Below are positions 8,502 through 18,192 of a stretch of 64,000 nucleotides of DNA, in pieces. Every line of letters begins with the position of its first letter. The first letter of the stretch is position 1. Origin of the DNA: Brucella pseudogrignonensis (GTDB lineage Bacteria > Pseudomonadota > Alphaproteobacteria > Rhizobiales > Rhizobiaceae); assembly GCF_032190615.1 (NCBI RefSeq), contig NZ_JAVLAT010000003.1, positions 186,001 to 250,000 on the forward strand, read 5' to 3'. The notes under the pieces were generated by a model that searched no databases, was not told where the DNA came from, and worked only from the letters and a program-made list of their open reading frames with translations. The translations under genes and the position numbers were made by a program.

Positions 8502-9374
8502 TTACTTCGTCCCCATAATGCGTTCAAACGGGATCACCATGCTTGTCAAACGGAAGATCAGGAACACGCAGATCAGTAGCACGACGCTGATAGAGGATGC
8601 AGCTCCCCACTCGTGATAGACCTCGATATTGCGGGAAACGAGCATGGAAACCATATAGGTGCGTCCGCCGCCAAGCAGTTCTGGTGTGATGTAGAAGCCG
8701 AGGGTAAGCACAAACACCAGTACCATACCCGCAATCATTCCCGGCAGGGATAAAGGCAGGAAAACTCGCGTGAAGACGTAAAATGGAGTGCCGCCGAGGC
8801 TTGATCCGGCCATCGAAAGTTCCCGCGGTATTTTCTGCATAGTTGCATAAAGTGGCAGCACCATAAACGGTAACAGAATATGGATTGTCGCCACGACGGT
8901 TCCAAATTCGTTATTCACGAGAAGTAGTGGTGCATCGATTAGTCCAAGCGACTTTAGTGCCGAGTTGACCAGACCTGTTCGTTGCAACAGGATAAGCCAT
9001 GCGTATGCACGCACGAGCACGCTGGTCCAGAATGGCAGAATGACCATCGCGAGAATGACGATGCTCCATTTATGCGGCACGGTTGCAGCGAGATAAGCAA
9101 TCGGATAGCCAAGCAAAAGCGCCGCTATTGTGACTGCAAATGCAATCTTGAAGGTTTGCAGAAATGTCATCCAATAGACGTTGTCGGTAAGGAAACGCTG
9201 ATAGTGAACGGTTGTGAAACCGCCATCTTGCCAAATCGATTGCCATGCAAGCCAGCCAAGCGGCACGATCAGCAGAGCTGTGACGACAGCTAATGCGGGC
9301 GCCAGAAGAAACAGCATCAGCCGCATTTCCTTGCGTCGATAAAGTTCACTCGGATTTAAGGCCAGATTGCTCAT
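8502..9374 (-). CDS. ABC transporter permease, PotB-like
   Basis: A 290-residue permease with about six membrane segments, including LMLFLLAPALAVVTALLIVP and a C-terminal VLLICVFLIF. The EAA-type loop includes GSSLGGTPFYVFTRVFLPLS. The start is taken at ATG 9374; a GTG at 9383 is the alternative. It is the partner of the PotC-like permease directly downstream and is separated from its binding-protein gene by a stem-loop. It should form the membrane channel of a polyamine- or opine-type importer. Confidence 0.9.
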   Translation of the reverse strand: MSNLALNPSELYRRKEMRLMLFLLAPALAVVTALLIVPLGWLAWQSIWQDGGFTTVHYQRFLTDNVYWMTFLQTFKIAFAVTIAALLLGYPIAYLAATVPHKWSIVILAMVILPFWTSVLVRAYAWLILLQRTGLVNSALKSLGLIDAPLLLVNNEFGTVVATIHILLPFMVLPLYATMQKIPRELSMAGSSLGGTPFYVFTRVFLPLSLPGMIAGMVLVFVLTLGFYITPELLGGGRTYMVSMLVSRNIEVYHEWGAASSISVVLLICVFLIFRLTSMVIPFERIMGTK

Positions 9375-9412
9375 CGATATCACCGTGAAATGCTGTATCG
9401 CTCAACTGTGAA

Positions 9413-9443
9413 AAGCGCACACACCATAACGGCATGTGCGCTT
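9413..9443 (-). promoter_or_regulatory. intercistronic stem-loop between binding protein and permease
   Basis: A 9-bp perfect inverted repeat (AAGCGCACA at 9413-9421 with its complement at 9435-9443, 13-nt loop) lies just after the binding-protein stop and before the permease start. Such hairpins often protect the upstream mRNA and partly stop transcription, giving more binding protein than permease. Confidence 0.5.
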
Positions 9444-9450
9444 GCTGATG

Positions 9451-10491
9451 TTATTTCTGGATAAATTCGGCCCAGCGCTTCTGAGCGTCCTCACCAGCTG
9501 GCGAACTCCACCACTCATCGGAAACGAGAACCTGTTTGGCTGCATTATCTGGTGAACTTGGCATTTCGGTTGCGCATTCAGGCGAGATCTTACCAGTCTT
9601 ATAAGCCGCAGGATTGGCCGGACCATAATCGATATAGGCTGGGAAGTTGGCTTGAATTTCAGGATCAAGGGCTGCGTTGATGAACTTCACGCCAGTTTCA
9701 AGATTAGGCGCGCCTTTCAGAATGCAAAGCGACGTATATTGCAGGAAGCCCTGATTGAAGGTGTAACCAATCGGCAGGCCTTCTTTCACAACCGCGGAAA
9801 CGCGACCATTCCACGCCATTGTCATATCCACTTCGCCATCGGCAAGAAGCTGGGCTGACTGAGCGCCGGAGGTCCACCAGACGGTGACGAACGGCTTGAT
9901 TTCCTCAAGCTTTTTAAAAGCGCGATCAACATCAAGGGGGTACAGCTTATCCATTGGAACACCATCTGCGATCAGAGCGGCTTCAAGTGTTGCCAGCGGA
10001 TGATTGCGCAAGGCGCGGGTTCCGGGGAATTTTTTCACGTCCCAGAAGTCAACCCATGTCTTTGGTGCATTATCGCCAAACTTGTCTTTGTTATATGCGA
10101 GCACACTCGAGTAGAATTCATAAGCAACCGAATATGGCGACTTATACTCCGCTGGCATGTCTTTGACATTCGGTAGCTTGGAGAAATCGAGCTTTTCGAT
10201 CATGCCTTGCTCGCCGCCGCGAATGCAGTCTTTTGCTGGCGTATCAATAACATCCCAAACCGGCTTTCCGGTTTCCGTCTGCGTTTTGATTACAGGCCAT
10301 GCATCTGGCGAACTATCCTGATTGATCGTGATGCCGAGCTTTTCAGCAACTGGATCCAGAATGGCTTTGGTCTGCGCTTCTTGATAAGCGCCGCCTTGTG
10401 AAACGAAGGTGATCTGTTCAGCAGATGCCTGACTGATACCAGTGGCAAAAGCTACTGAGGACAAAAGGAATGCGAGAGTTGGTATGCGCAT
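9451..10491 (-). CDS. periplasmic solute-binding protein, PotD/extracellular family 1
   Basis: A 346-residue precursor with a Sec signal peptide (MRIPTLAFLLSSVAFATG, cleavage likely after SQASA). The mature part begins EQITFVSQGGAYQEAQ, typical of the PotD/PotF-like and iron/thiamine-related family 1 binding proteins; later segments include VWDVIDTPAKDC and GEVDMTMAWNGRVSAV. It should capture the substrate for the downstream permeases. The family binds polyamines, but also other cationic or opine-like compounds, so the ligand is open. A flavin amine oxidase gene precedes it in the operon. Confidence 0.9.
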   Translation of the reverse strand: MRIPTLAFLLSSVAFATGISQASAEQITFVSQGGAYQEAQTKAILDPVAEKLGITINQDSSPDAWPVIKTQTETGKPVWDVIDTPAKDCIRGGEQGMIEKLDFSKLPNVKDMPAEYKSPYSVAYEFYSSVLAYNKDKFGDNAPKTWVDFWDVKKFPGTRALRNHPLATLEAALIADGVPMDKLYPLDVDRAFKKLEEIKPFVTVWWTSGAQSAQLLADGEVDMTMAWNGRVSAVVKEGLPIGYTFNQGFLQYTSLCILKGAPNLETGVKFINAALDPEIQANFPAYIDYGPANPAAYKTGKISPECATEMPSSPDNAAKQVLVSDEWWSSPAGEDAQKRWAEFIQK

Positions 10492-10581
10492 GTTCGTTCT
10501 CCTCTATGTGGACCTTCCGGGTCCATTCTTGTCTACCGGCTTGGATTAAGCAGCTGCTCCGGCGCACAGCTTCGATATCCC

Positions 10582-11886
10582 TCAACGACCGATAGCGTCG
10601 AGAAACTGATACCAGCCTGCAACGACACGAACGGCAGGTGCGCGCAGACCATAAAAAGGTATTTGTTTGAGTGGGAGTTGCGTGAGCAGACCTAGATCAA
10701 CGCGGTTGCCAGTAACAAGTTCAGCCACATGCTTTCCAATATATGACGACATAGCGACGCCTGTTCCGTTATAACCGACCGCGTAAACAATCCTGTTGTC
10801 GAGACGTCCGACATGGGGAAGACTATCGAGTGTCATGGCAACAAGGCCTGACCAGCGATGTGTAACTTGAACGGATTTAAGTTCGGGAAATTGTTTCACC
10901 ATCGCTTTCTGCAAGGCGGCAAATGCTGCTTCGGAATCCGTTTTTCCAAACGCGCCGCGGCCACCATAAATCAGCCGATCGCCAGACTTACGGAACCAGC
11001 GCATCATACGTCGGGTTTCGGTATAGCTTCGCCCATTTTTAAGAAGACTTTCACCCGCTGTACCGGTGAGCGGTTGCGTTGCAATCATTGCGGAACGAAA
11101 TGGGATGATTGCCTTTCGCACTGGTGCGGTGGCTTTGGTCAAATCAGAATAAGAGTTGGTTGCGATGACAACCGTCTGTGCATGAATTGCAGCGTTGTGG
11201 GTTTCGATAATAACGCCGTTTGTTTCCCGTTTGATGCCAACGACTGGAGCGTTTTCGCAGATTCTGATGCCTTCGGCCTGCACACAACGAGCCAATCCCA
11301 GGACAAAATTGAGTGGGTGAATAATGCCGCCGTGGGTGTTGAGCATGCCGCCAACGAAGTCATTTGACCCCGTCTCTTCTGCTACTTGCGCAGCAGATTG
11401 TATCGAGCAAGCCGTGTCGCCGAGTGCTTCATTTAACCAGGTGCATTCCGCTTTGATTGCCTCAAGCGAGACCTGATTATGCGCGCACCGGAGAGAGCCT
11501 GTGGCATGATAATTTGCACCCTCGATTGCGTAATCGCGGACCAGCTCGCCGACATGTGCTACGGCTTTAATGCTGATATCATGCATACGCCGGGCGACAT
11601 CGATGCCGAAGCGGCTGGCAATATCGCGATATGCCAGCCGGAATTTAGCAGAGACGACGCCACCATTACGCCCACTTGCGCCCCAGCCAATACGGCTTGC
11701 TTCCAGCACGATTACTGACAGGCCTTTGCGTGCCACATATCGTGCTGTTGAAAGGCCGGTATAGCCACCTCCGATGATTGCGACATCATATTGGCTTCCA
11801 CCCGCGACCGCTGAAAATTGCGGGCGTTCAACGGCTGTTGCTTGCCATATGGATTTGATGTCATCGAAGGGAGGACGTGTCGTCAT
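10582..11886 (-). CDS. FAD-dependent amine/amino-acid oxidoreductase (PuuB-like, DAO family)
   Basis: A 434-residue flavoprotein of the D-amino-acid-oxidase fold. The FAD-binding motif YDVAIIGGGYTGLSTARYVA is followed by LEASRIGWGASGRNGG, a signature shared with gamma-glutamylputrescine oxidase PuuB; the C-terminus has GRLDNRIVYAVGYNGTGVAM. It probably oxidises a primary or secondary amine to an aldehyde with release of ammonia or an amine. I start at ATG 11886; the frame extends upstream to 11961 but that would overlap the HAD gene. It lies between the HAD gene and the binding protein of a polyamine-type importer. A second copy of this FAD+HAD pair is at 22700-24661. Confidence 0.88.
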   Translation of the reverse strand: MTTRPPFDDIKSIWQATAVERPQFSAVAGGSQYDVAIIGGGYTGLSTARYVARKGLSVIVLEASRIGWGASGRNGGVVSAKFRLAYRDIASRFGIDVARRMHDISIKAVAHVGELVRDYAIEGANYHATGSLRCAHNQVSLEAIKAECTWLNEALGDTACSIQSAAQVAEETGSNDFVGGMLNTHGGIIHPLNFVLGLARCVQAEGIRICENAPVVGIKRETNGVIIETHNAAIHAQTVVIATNSYSDLTKATAPVRKAIIPFRSAMIATQPLTGTAGESLLKNGRSYTETRRMMRWFRKSGDRLIYGGRGAFGKTDSEAAFAALQKAMVKQFPELKSVQVTHRWSGLVAMTLDSLPHVGRLDNRIVYAVGYNGTGVAMSSYIGKHVAELVTGNRVDLGLLTQLPLKQIPFYGLRAPAVRVVAGWYQFLDAIGR

Positions 11887-11905
11887 GGCGGTGTGACGCT
11901 CCGAT

Positions 11906-12634
11906 CTATGCTGCGTTTGCGACTGATGCTGAAAGGAGTTCAGCGTCAATTGCGTCTGCAAGCTGCTTCAATGTCGAAAAGTGGAAGTCAGGCTTTGTTA
12001 CGCCCTTGGGTGTCGGCGTACCGCCAAAGCCGTTTTGTCCCTGCCGACGCTCGATCCAGCATGTTGTGTAGCCCAGCTCTTTGGCGATGCCGATATCGTG
12101 GTATTGACTCTGAGCTACGTGCAGGATTTCTGATGGTTTGAAGCCAAACGCCGATTGACGACCTTTGTTGTAAGCAAAGAAATTTGGATTTGGCTTTGCA
12201 TATCCGGTTTCATCGCAGGTCACGCTGTCATGGAACGGGTTTTCAAGTGTTTCCGAATAGGCTGAGAACGTAGTGCGGTCAGCATTGGTCATGGCGACGA
12301 GACGGAAGTTTTTGCGCAGACGCTTGAGCGCTGCAATGGAGTCTTCAAACGCAGGATGATGCAGAATTGCGAACTGGAATAAATCTGCGGAAGCCTGATC
12401 GTTATTGATGCCGAGTTCCGTTGCCATATGAAGGTAGACATCCTTCATTGCCGATGATGAACGACCGTAGAATTTATCGCGCCCGCGAATGTAAGGGCCG
12501 AAGATTTCATCGTCCGTCAGCTTGGCAGCCTTTTCGCCGCCAACTTTGCGGGTTGCATTCAGAACGCCGCTTTCAAAGTCGATCAAAGTGCCCACGACGT
12601 CAAAGGTCATCACTTTAAAATCTGTGATCTTCAT
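11906..12634 (-). CDS. HAD hydrolase, haloacid dehalogenase type II-like
   Basis: A 242-residue HAD-superfamily protein. Motif I is FDVVGTLIDF with the nucleophilic Asp near residue 12, motif II is MTNADRTTF, the motif III Lys lies in CDETGYAKPNPNFF, and the acidic motif IV is SQYHDIGIAKELG. The family includes 2-haloacid dehalogenases, but in amine-catabolic operons such genes more likely encode small phosphatases or related hydrolases. Its twin, with the typical FDCYGTL motif, is at 23993-24661, also beside a PuuB-like oxidase, so the pairing appears functional. Confidence 0.85.
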   Translation of the reverse strand: MKITDFKVMTFDVVGTLIDFESGVLNATRKVGGEKAAKLTDDEIFGPYIRGRDKFYGRSSSAMKDVYLHMATELGINNDQASADLFQFAILHHPAFEDSIAALKRLRKNFRLVAMTNADRTTFSAYSETLENPFHDSVTCDETGYAKPNPNFFAYNKGRQSAFGFKPSEILHVAQSQYHDIGIAKELGYTTCWIERRQGQNGFGGTPTPKGVTKPDFHFSTLKQLADAIDAELLSASVANAA

Positions 12635-12667
12635 TGCTGTTTTCCTCGTAATACTAATGCTTGATCG

Positions 12668-13759
12668 TTAGTTGGCTTGCGGCACAATCACCGTGTCTTC
12701 CGGGTGAAGTGCAATTTCGATTTCTTCGCCGGTGGCGCGCAATTGCGCGCGACCTGCGTGATTGGTGGGCAGGCGGAAACTCAGTTTTTCACCAGATGGT
12801 AACTGCATGAAAACGCGGATGCTTTCGCCCTGATAAAGCGCATCAATGACTGTGCCGCGCAGACGATTTACATGATCGTTTCCGGTTTGATCGTTGACAG
12901 TCAGCTTTTCGGAATGCAGTGCGAGATAGAGTTTATCGCCTTGCGGAATCGGGTAAGCTGAACGCAGTATTGTGCCTGCAAGGCTGACACTATTGTCACC
13001 ATTTCTAGTGATGGGCAGAAGCGTAGCTTCACCGATAAAGCTGGCAACGAACGAATTTATTGGCCGATCGTGCAGCATTTCCGGCGTGTCGATCTGTACG
13101 ATTTTGCCCTTGTTCATGATCGCAACGCGGTCACTCATGGTGAGAGCTTCGCGCTGGTCATGCGTGACATAAACAATCGTTGCACCAAGCTTGCGATGCA
13201 GTTGTTTGAGCTCAATCTGCATGTTTTCACGCAGCTGCTTGTCGAGCGCTGAAAGCGGCTCATCCATCAGAATGAGGCGCGGCTCAAAGATCATTGCGCG
13301 GGCAAGAGCGACACGCTGTCGTTGGCCACCTGACAATTCATCAATTTTGCGGCCTTCAAGTCCTGTCAACTCTACCATTGCCAGCGCATCGCGCAGTTTT
13401 TCTGGCCAGTCAGATTTGGGCATCCGCCGCGCACGCAATGGAAAGGTGATATTGTCGGCAACGTTCATGTGTGGAAACAGGGCATAGTTCTGAAAGACGA
13501 TGCCGATGTCGCGTTTGTGCGGTGGATCCAATGTAATATCGCGATCACCCAACCAAATGGAACCGGATGTGGGCTGAACAAATCCGCCAAGAATTCCAAG
13601 AAATGTTGTTTTACCAGAACCGGATGGCCCCAGAATTGAGACGAATTCACCGGGCGCCACATCAAGACTGATTGAATCAAGTGCGCAGAAAGCTCCATAG
13701 GTCTTTGTCGCTGAACGGATGGAAACTCCAACACTTGACGATTTTTTGGTTTCAGTCAT
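12668..13759 (-). CDS. ABC transporter ATPase, PotA-like
   Basis: A 363-residue ATPase that energises the PotB/PotC-like permeases. The Walker A motif GPSGSGKTT starts near residue 44, the signature LSGGQRQRVALARA near 142 and Walker B LILMDEPLSALD near 162, followed by a His switch (VTHDQREAL). The C-terminal ~120 residues form a TOBE-type regulatory domain, normal for PotA/MalK-like ATPases. It is the first gene of the minus-strand operon and is divergent from the LysR gene at 13979. Confidence 0.93.
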   Translation of the reverse strand: MTETKKSSSVGVSIRSATKTYGAFCALDSISLDVAPGEFVSILGPSGSGKTTFLGILGGFVQPTSGSIWLGDRDITLDPPHKRDIGIVFQNYALFPHMNVADNITFPLRARRMPKSDWPEKLRDALAMVELTGLEGRKIDELSGGQRQRVALARAMIFEPRLILMDEPLSALDKQLRENMQIELKQLHRKLGATIVYVTHDQREALTMSDRVAIMNKGKIVQIDTPEMLHDRPINSFVASFIGEATLLPITRNGDNSVSLAGTILRSAYPIPQGDKLYLALHSEKLTVNDQTGNDHVNRLRGTVIDALYQGESIRVFMQLPSGEKLSFRLPTNHAGRAQLRATGEEIEIALHPEDTVIVPQAN

Positions 13760-13978
13760 TTGATTCCACTAAATATTTTATCGACTGATCAAATATTGGT
13801 CAGGCTCGATCTGCTGAATTCAATGGAAGAGCTAAACATCAGTTTTGCGCATAACTGCTTCGGCACTAAGCGCTTACAAATGCTTTGTTCCCCTGACGAC
13901 AATGAAGGATTTTCTCCTTTCTTGATTAGTAGGAGAACAAATAACTGCGACAGGCGCAATTGAAAAAAGCTTGAGGCG

Positions 13979-14956
13979 ATGTTACAAAATGTAATGACAA
14001 TTTTGCGACGCGCTCTTCCTTCTATGAATGGCCTTTTCACATTAGAGGCAGCAGCACGGCATGGGAATTTTTCTAAAGCGGCACAGGAGCTGAATGTGAC
14101 GCCTGCCGCTATCAGTCGGATGATCGGGCGACTTGAAGAGCATCTGGATGTGCAGCTTTTCATCCGTACGACGAGTGGCGTCACGCTGACCGAGTACGGT
14201 AAGATTTTGCACGATGCGATTGACCGAGGCTTCGCTGGCATTGAACAGGCATTGAGAGAAATTAGCGACCGCAAACAGGGTGTTCAGACGGTAACGCTCT
14301 CGCTTTCTACCGGCTTCACAACGCATTGGGTGATGCCGCGCATGGCAGCTTTTAAGAAGACGTTTCCCGGCGTTGATCTTCGGTTCGAGCTCATCATGGG
14401 ACCACTGGCTGGCCCAGTGAACGATGTAGATCTTGGCATGAGATTTGTAGAAGGTGGCGATGATAATCATGAAGCCACTTTCGTTATGCCCGAAATTCTT
14501 GTGCCGATTTGTAGTCCGACCTATCAAAGAGAGCATGATGAGGCAGCTTCGGTCCTTGATCAGCCTGCGACAACGCTTATCAATTTGAGTGAAGCACAGC
14601 CGAATTGGCCGGATTTTTTTCTGCCTGCACGCGGTCGTGCAGCTCACGATGAAATGCTTTTCTCTGACTATGCTATTGTTGTGCAGGCCGCATTGCTGGG
14701 GCAGGGGGTGGCGATTGGTTGGTTAAATGTCGTTGCACACTGGCTGCGGACAAATGCATTAATCCCAGCCCAAAATCGGCTATTACCAACGCATCGCAAA
14801 TGCCATCTGGTTCGTCTGCGTGACAAACCTGTTCGCCCTATCGTGCCTCAGGTTCGGGACTGGCTCATCGCCGAGTTGATGGATGATATGAGTGCTATTA
14901 CAGCAATGTATCCATCGCTGGGGCTTGAAGAGGTCTTACAGTCTGGTCAGTCCTAG
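13979..14956 (+). CDS. LysR-type transcriptional regulator, GcvA-like
   Basis: A 325-residue LysR regulator. The N-terminal winged HTH spans about residues 15-75 and includes FTLEAAARHGNFSKAAQELN and VTPAAISRMIGRLEEHL. The rest is a periplasmic-binding-protein-like effector domain. The start at 13979 is used; an ATG at 13994 is also possible. It is transcribed divergently from the polyamine-type operon with a 219-bp gap, the usual layout for a LysR protein controlling its neighbour, and the effector is probably the transported substrate or its product. Confidence 0.9.
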   Translation: MLQNVMTILRRALPSMNGLFTLEAAARHGNFSKAAQELNVTPAAISRMIGRLEEHLDVQLFIRTTSGVTLTEYGKILHDAIDRGFAGIEQALREISDRKQGVQTVTLSLSTGFTTHWVMPRMAAFKKTFPGVDLRFELIMGPLAGPVNDVDLGMRFVEGGDDNHEATFVMPEILVPICSPTYQREHDEAASVLDQPATTLINLSEAQPNWPDFFLPARGRAAHDEMLFSDYAIVVQAALLGQGVAIGWLNVVAHWLRTNALIPAQNRLLPTHRKCHLVRLRDKPVRPIVPQVRDWLIAELMDDMSAITAMYPSLGLEEVLQSGQS

Positions 14957-14968
14957 CTGAAAGGAAAA

Positions 14969-15847
14969 TCAGCCCCAGCCATGTGCCGACAACCCGTAAA
15001 CCCATGGCTTGTGTGCCTCTCTGTTCAAAAACAGTTTGCCCTTCGACATGGTTGTTACCGTGCTGTACACGCCGAGGCGACATTGCTCTAAGAAGTCGGC
15101 GAATGCGCCGGTTTTCTCACGCGTATCAACGCGAGCAAACTTGCCTTTGAGATTTTCCAAGTGAACGGCGGCCAATTGAATGGCGTCTTCGTCATTGCTT
15201 GCGACAATGGGGCCGAGCACCTTCCCGCGTCCAAACTCGCGGCAAAAGGAATAGCCGACGATTTGTCCATCCCTCTCCAGCCCATAGATTTCAGCCGTGT
15301 CAGAGATGAGTTGAAGCAAATGCATGCGGTTTGTGCCAAAGGCTTTGCAGTCGATCTCGGAGACCTTTTCGAGTTCGTCTGCTGAAAGGGCTACAAGTTC
15401 TCCATTGGGCGCAGGTATAGCCGGAAGTTCAAGCCCAACTTCTCCCTGATGCTGATAAACTGTTGCCTCATCGCTAAAGCCAAGCGACAGGTAAAGGTTA
15501 TACGCGGCTTGGGTTGCATTGAGGCTGAGGTTGCGACCTTTGCATCGTTCCATCACCTGTTCCATCAACCAGCGACCGTTGCCTTGTGCTTGTGTGCGAG
15601 GGGAGGTGATGACCATACCAATAGTTGCGAAATCGTCACCGTAAGGAAACCACATAGCGCTACCGAATACCCGACCGATTCCGTCAATAGCGACCAAACC
15701 TTGCCCGGTTTTCAACATGAGATCCCAGTCATTGGGGCGATGCGGCCAGCGAACACCCATCGAAAGACCATGAAGCAGGCTCTTATCCACATCTGCTATG
15801 TCATGTGCGATCAATTCAAAAGATTTCAGCCGTACTGATTTTTGCAT
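14969..15847 (-). CDS. two-domain GNAT N-acetyltransferase
   Basis: A 292-residue protein with an N-terminal GNAT domain (acetyl-CoA loop region VITSPRTQAQGNGRWLMEQV, residues ~80-100) and a C-terminal domain of the YitH/HolE acetyltransferase type (residues ~150-285). I start at ATG 15847; a longer open frame exists upstream but lacks conserved sequence. It is convergent with the LysR gene and divergent from the deacetylase at 16117. A paralogue with the same two-domain layout is at 24991-25833. The acceptor is probably an amine or amino acid of the catabolic pathway (inference). Confidence 0.82.
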   Translation of the reverse strand: MQKSVRLKSFELIAHDIADVDKSLLHGLSMGVRWPHRPNDWDLMLKTGQGLVAIDGIGRVFGSAMWFPYGDDFATIGMVITSPRTQAQGNGRWLMEQVMERCKGRNLSLNATQAAYNLYLSLGFSDEATVYQHQGEVGLELPAIPAPNGELVALSADELEKVSEIDCKAFGTNRMHLLQLISDTAEIYGLERDGQIVGYSFCREFGRGKVLGPIVASNDEDAIQLAAVHLENLKGKFARVDTREKTGAFADFLEQCRLGVYSTVTTMSKGKLFLNREAHKPWVYGLSAHGWG

Positions 15848-16116
15848 ATCAGCTAATCCGATCCCTACCCGCTGCCCAAGCTTGACTTGCGGACATTCAG
15901 TCCTCAAGACACAGTGTTTTTGATCCTGCCGCGCAATGCAATGCTTTAGGCAGGCGTATTTTGCCACATCATTCCATAAATGCCTCCGCATAATTAGCTG
16001 CTTGATTGCCGCTATTCGCAATCTTTGTTTGAAGCGATAGTATATTCGGCACGGAACACTGCCCCAACACCATATTCTGATAGAAATCCGAAGCTCTGAT
16101 TTTGAATGTGGTATTG

Positions 16117-17241
16117 ATGAACGTCGAAGAAATCCTTGCAGCTTTGATCGGCTTTCCATCGGTTGTTGGCACGCCCAATGATGCGATTGTTGGTTGGATC
16201 AGTTCTTACGCAAAGTCTGCGGGTGCTGACGTATCGGTTTTGCCCGGACCCGAAGGTGACAGAGCAAATCTTTTTATTACCATCGGCCCCCGTGATGTGC
16301 CGGGCTATATTCTGTCTGGTCATACGGATGTGGTTCCCGCCGGTGAGTCTGAATGGACGACTGATCCCTTTAAGCTGCATAAAGACGGCAATAGACTTTA
16401 TGGGCGCGGCACGACGGACATGAAGGGTTTTCTGGCTTGTGCGCTTGCTGCCCTGCCGATGCTCGCCTCTCGTTCGTTGGAAAAGCCTGTACAGCTGGCT
16501 TTTTCTTATGATGAAGAAGCGGGCTGTCGTGGTGTGCCGCATTTACTTGCAGCGCTTCCTGATCTTTGTGCCAAGCCGCTGGGTGCCATTATCGGTGAGC
16601 CAAGCCGCATGCAGGCTGTGCGAGCGCATAAAGGCAAAGCTGCCGCACGGTTGGAAGTCATTGGACGTCCGGGCCATTCATCGCGGCCAGATCTTGGGTT
16701 GAATGCGGTTCATGCGATGGCAAATGTTATTGCGAAGTCGGCTGCATATGGGCAGTCGCTGGAGAAAGGGCCGTTCGACGAGAATTTTGAGCCGCCTTAT
16801 TCGTCGTTGCAGTTTGGTGTCATCGCTGGCGGACAGGCGGTTAATATCATTCCAGATCGTTGCGCCGCCGATATTGAGGTGCGTGCCATTTCCGGCATAT
16901 CGCCAACTGAATTGCTGGAGCCAGTGAAAGCAGAACTCTTTGCTTTGCGAGATAGCGGGTTTGAGGTGCTTTGGCATGAACTAAGCGCTTATCCGGCACT
17001 TTCTTTGCCAGATGATAGCGCACTTTCTCAGTTGATGGTCGAGTTGACAGGACAGGATACGCTTGCTGCGGTAAGCTACGGCACGGAAGCGGGTTTGTTC
17101 CAGCAAGCAGGCATTGATGCAATCATCTGCGGTCCGGGCGATATCAGCCGCGCCCATCGCCCCAACGAGTATATCGAAATCAATGAGCTGCATGCGTGCC
17201 AGAAGATGATCGAAAATCTTGCCGCGCGCCTCACCTCTTAA
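16117..17241 (+). CDS. argE: acetylornithine deacetylase-like M20 metallopeptidase
   Basis: A 374-residue zinc/cobalt deacylase. The metal-site motifs are visible: YILSGHTDVVPAG (His, and Asp two residues later), YGRGTTDMKGF (bridging Asp), FSYDEEAGCRG (catalytic Glu pair), IIGEPSRM and CGPGDISRAHRPNEY (C-terminal His). The start is ATG 16117, not the TTG at 16102. ArgE releases ornithine from N-acetylornithine; here the gene leads a catabolic run, so it may remove acetyl groups from an acetylated amine or amino acid made by the nearby acetyltransferases. It heads a plus-strand run with 12 bp to the next gene. Confidence 0.88.
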   Translation: MNVEEILAALIGFPSVVGTPNDAIVGWISSYAKSAGADVSVLPGPEGDRANLFITIGPRDVPGYILSGHTDVVPAGESEWTTDPFKLHKDGNRLYGRGTTDMKGFLACALAALPMLASRSLEKPVQLAFSYDEEAGCRGVPHLLAALPDLCAKPLGAIIGEPSRMQAVRAHKGKAAARLEVIGRPGHSSRPDLGLNAVHAMANVIAKSAAYGQSLEKGPFDENFEPPYSSLQFGVIAGGQAVNIIPDRCAADIEVRAISGISPTELLEPVKAELFALRDSGFEVLWHELSAYPALSLPDDSALSQLMVELTGQDTLAAVSYGTEAGLFQQAGIDAIICGPGDISRAHRPNEYIEINELHACQKMIENLAARLTS

Positions 17242-17253
17242 TCGGAAGCAATC

Positions 17254-18177
17254 ATGGCGTTTCTTTTCAATTCTGATGCAATCCGTGGTGCCGTTTTCCG
17301 CGAGGCATTTTCAAAAGCACTGCCTGACATTGAGTTTTTTCAGGTTGGCGATGAGATTGATCCTGATAATGTCCGCTATCTGATAAGCTGGGTCGCACCA
17401 GACGATATTGCGCGCTATCGCAATCTGGAAATTCTTTTCTCCATTGGCGCGGGTGTTGATCAGTTCAAGCCCGGCAGTGTGCCTGAGCATGTGAAGCTCG
17501 TGCGGATGGTCGAAGACGGCATCATTCGCATGATGCAGGAATATGTGGCGCTTGGTGTGCTGACATTGCATCGTGAAGCAATTGCCTATCGCCAACAACA
17601 GCAGGCGCAAACATGGCAAGCAATTCCTACGCCGCAGGCATCAGAACGACGAATTGGCTTTTTAGGGCTGGGTATGCTGGCGCAGGCGGCGATCGAACGT
17701 CTCAAGCCGTTTCAGTTTCCGCTTTCAGGTTGGAGCCGCAGCCAGAAAGACATTGAAGGCGTTGCTTGCTTTTATGGCGAAGACCAGTTTGCGAGCTTCC
17801 TACGCCAAACAGATATTTTGATTTGCCTGCTGCCGCTAACCGATGAAACGCGCGGCATTCTGAATGCTGACTTGTTTGCTTTGCTCCCGAAAGGCGCACG
17901 CTTGTTGCATACGGGGCGCGGACCGCAGCTTGATCAAAATGCACTGATTGAGGCACTCGATAGCGGCCATCTTGCCGCGGCTATGCTTGATGTGACCAAT
18001 CCTGAACCGCTTCCATCCGGGCACCCGCTTTGGTCGCACCCGAATGTGGTAATCACACCGCATATTGCATCAGTCACACAGCCGCATACGGCTGCGCAAT
18101 CCGTCATTGAAAACATTCAGCGTCATTTAGCTGGAAAAGAACTGATCGGCCTGATCGATCGCAAACTTGGCTATTAA
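17254..18177 (+). CDS. D-2-hydroxyacid dehydrogenase, glyoxylate/hydroxypyruvate reductase A-like
   Basis: A 307-residue NAD(P)-dependent dehydrogenase of the GhrA type. The Rossmann motif is [16 protein letters not shown] near residue 134; catalytic Arg is in [10 protein letters not shown], catalytic Glu in [12 protein letters not shown] and catalytic His in TPHIAS. It reduces 2-keto acids such as glyoxylate or hydroxypyruvate to hydroxyacids, or works in reverse in catabolism. It lies 12 bp after the deacetylase gene and 15 bp before the cupin gene, so the three are probably cotranscribed. Confidence 0.88.
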   Translation: MAFLFNSDAIRGAVFREAFSKALPDIEFFQVGDEIDPDNVRYLISWVAPDDIARYRNLEILFSIGAGVDQFKPGSVPEHVKLVRMVEDGIIRMMQEYVALGVLTLHREAIAYRQQQQAQTWQAIPTPQASERRIGFLGLGMLAQAAIERLKPFQFPLSGWSRSQKDIEGVACFYGEDQFASFLRQTDILICLLPLTDETRGILNADLFALLPKGARLLHTGRGPQLDQNALIEALDSGHLAAAMLDVTNPEPLPSGHPLWSHPNVVITPHIASVTQPHTAAQSVIENIQRHLAGKELIGLIDRKLGY

Positions 18178-18192
18178 ACGAAGGGAACTATC

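Noticed and set aside
15848..16159. Extension of the acetyltransferase gene up to 16159
   Set aside because: The added ~100 residues show no GNAT similarity and overlap the divergent deacetylase start; the family begins near the ATG at 15847.
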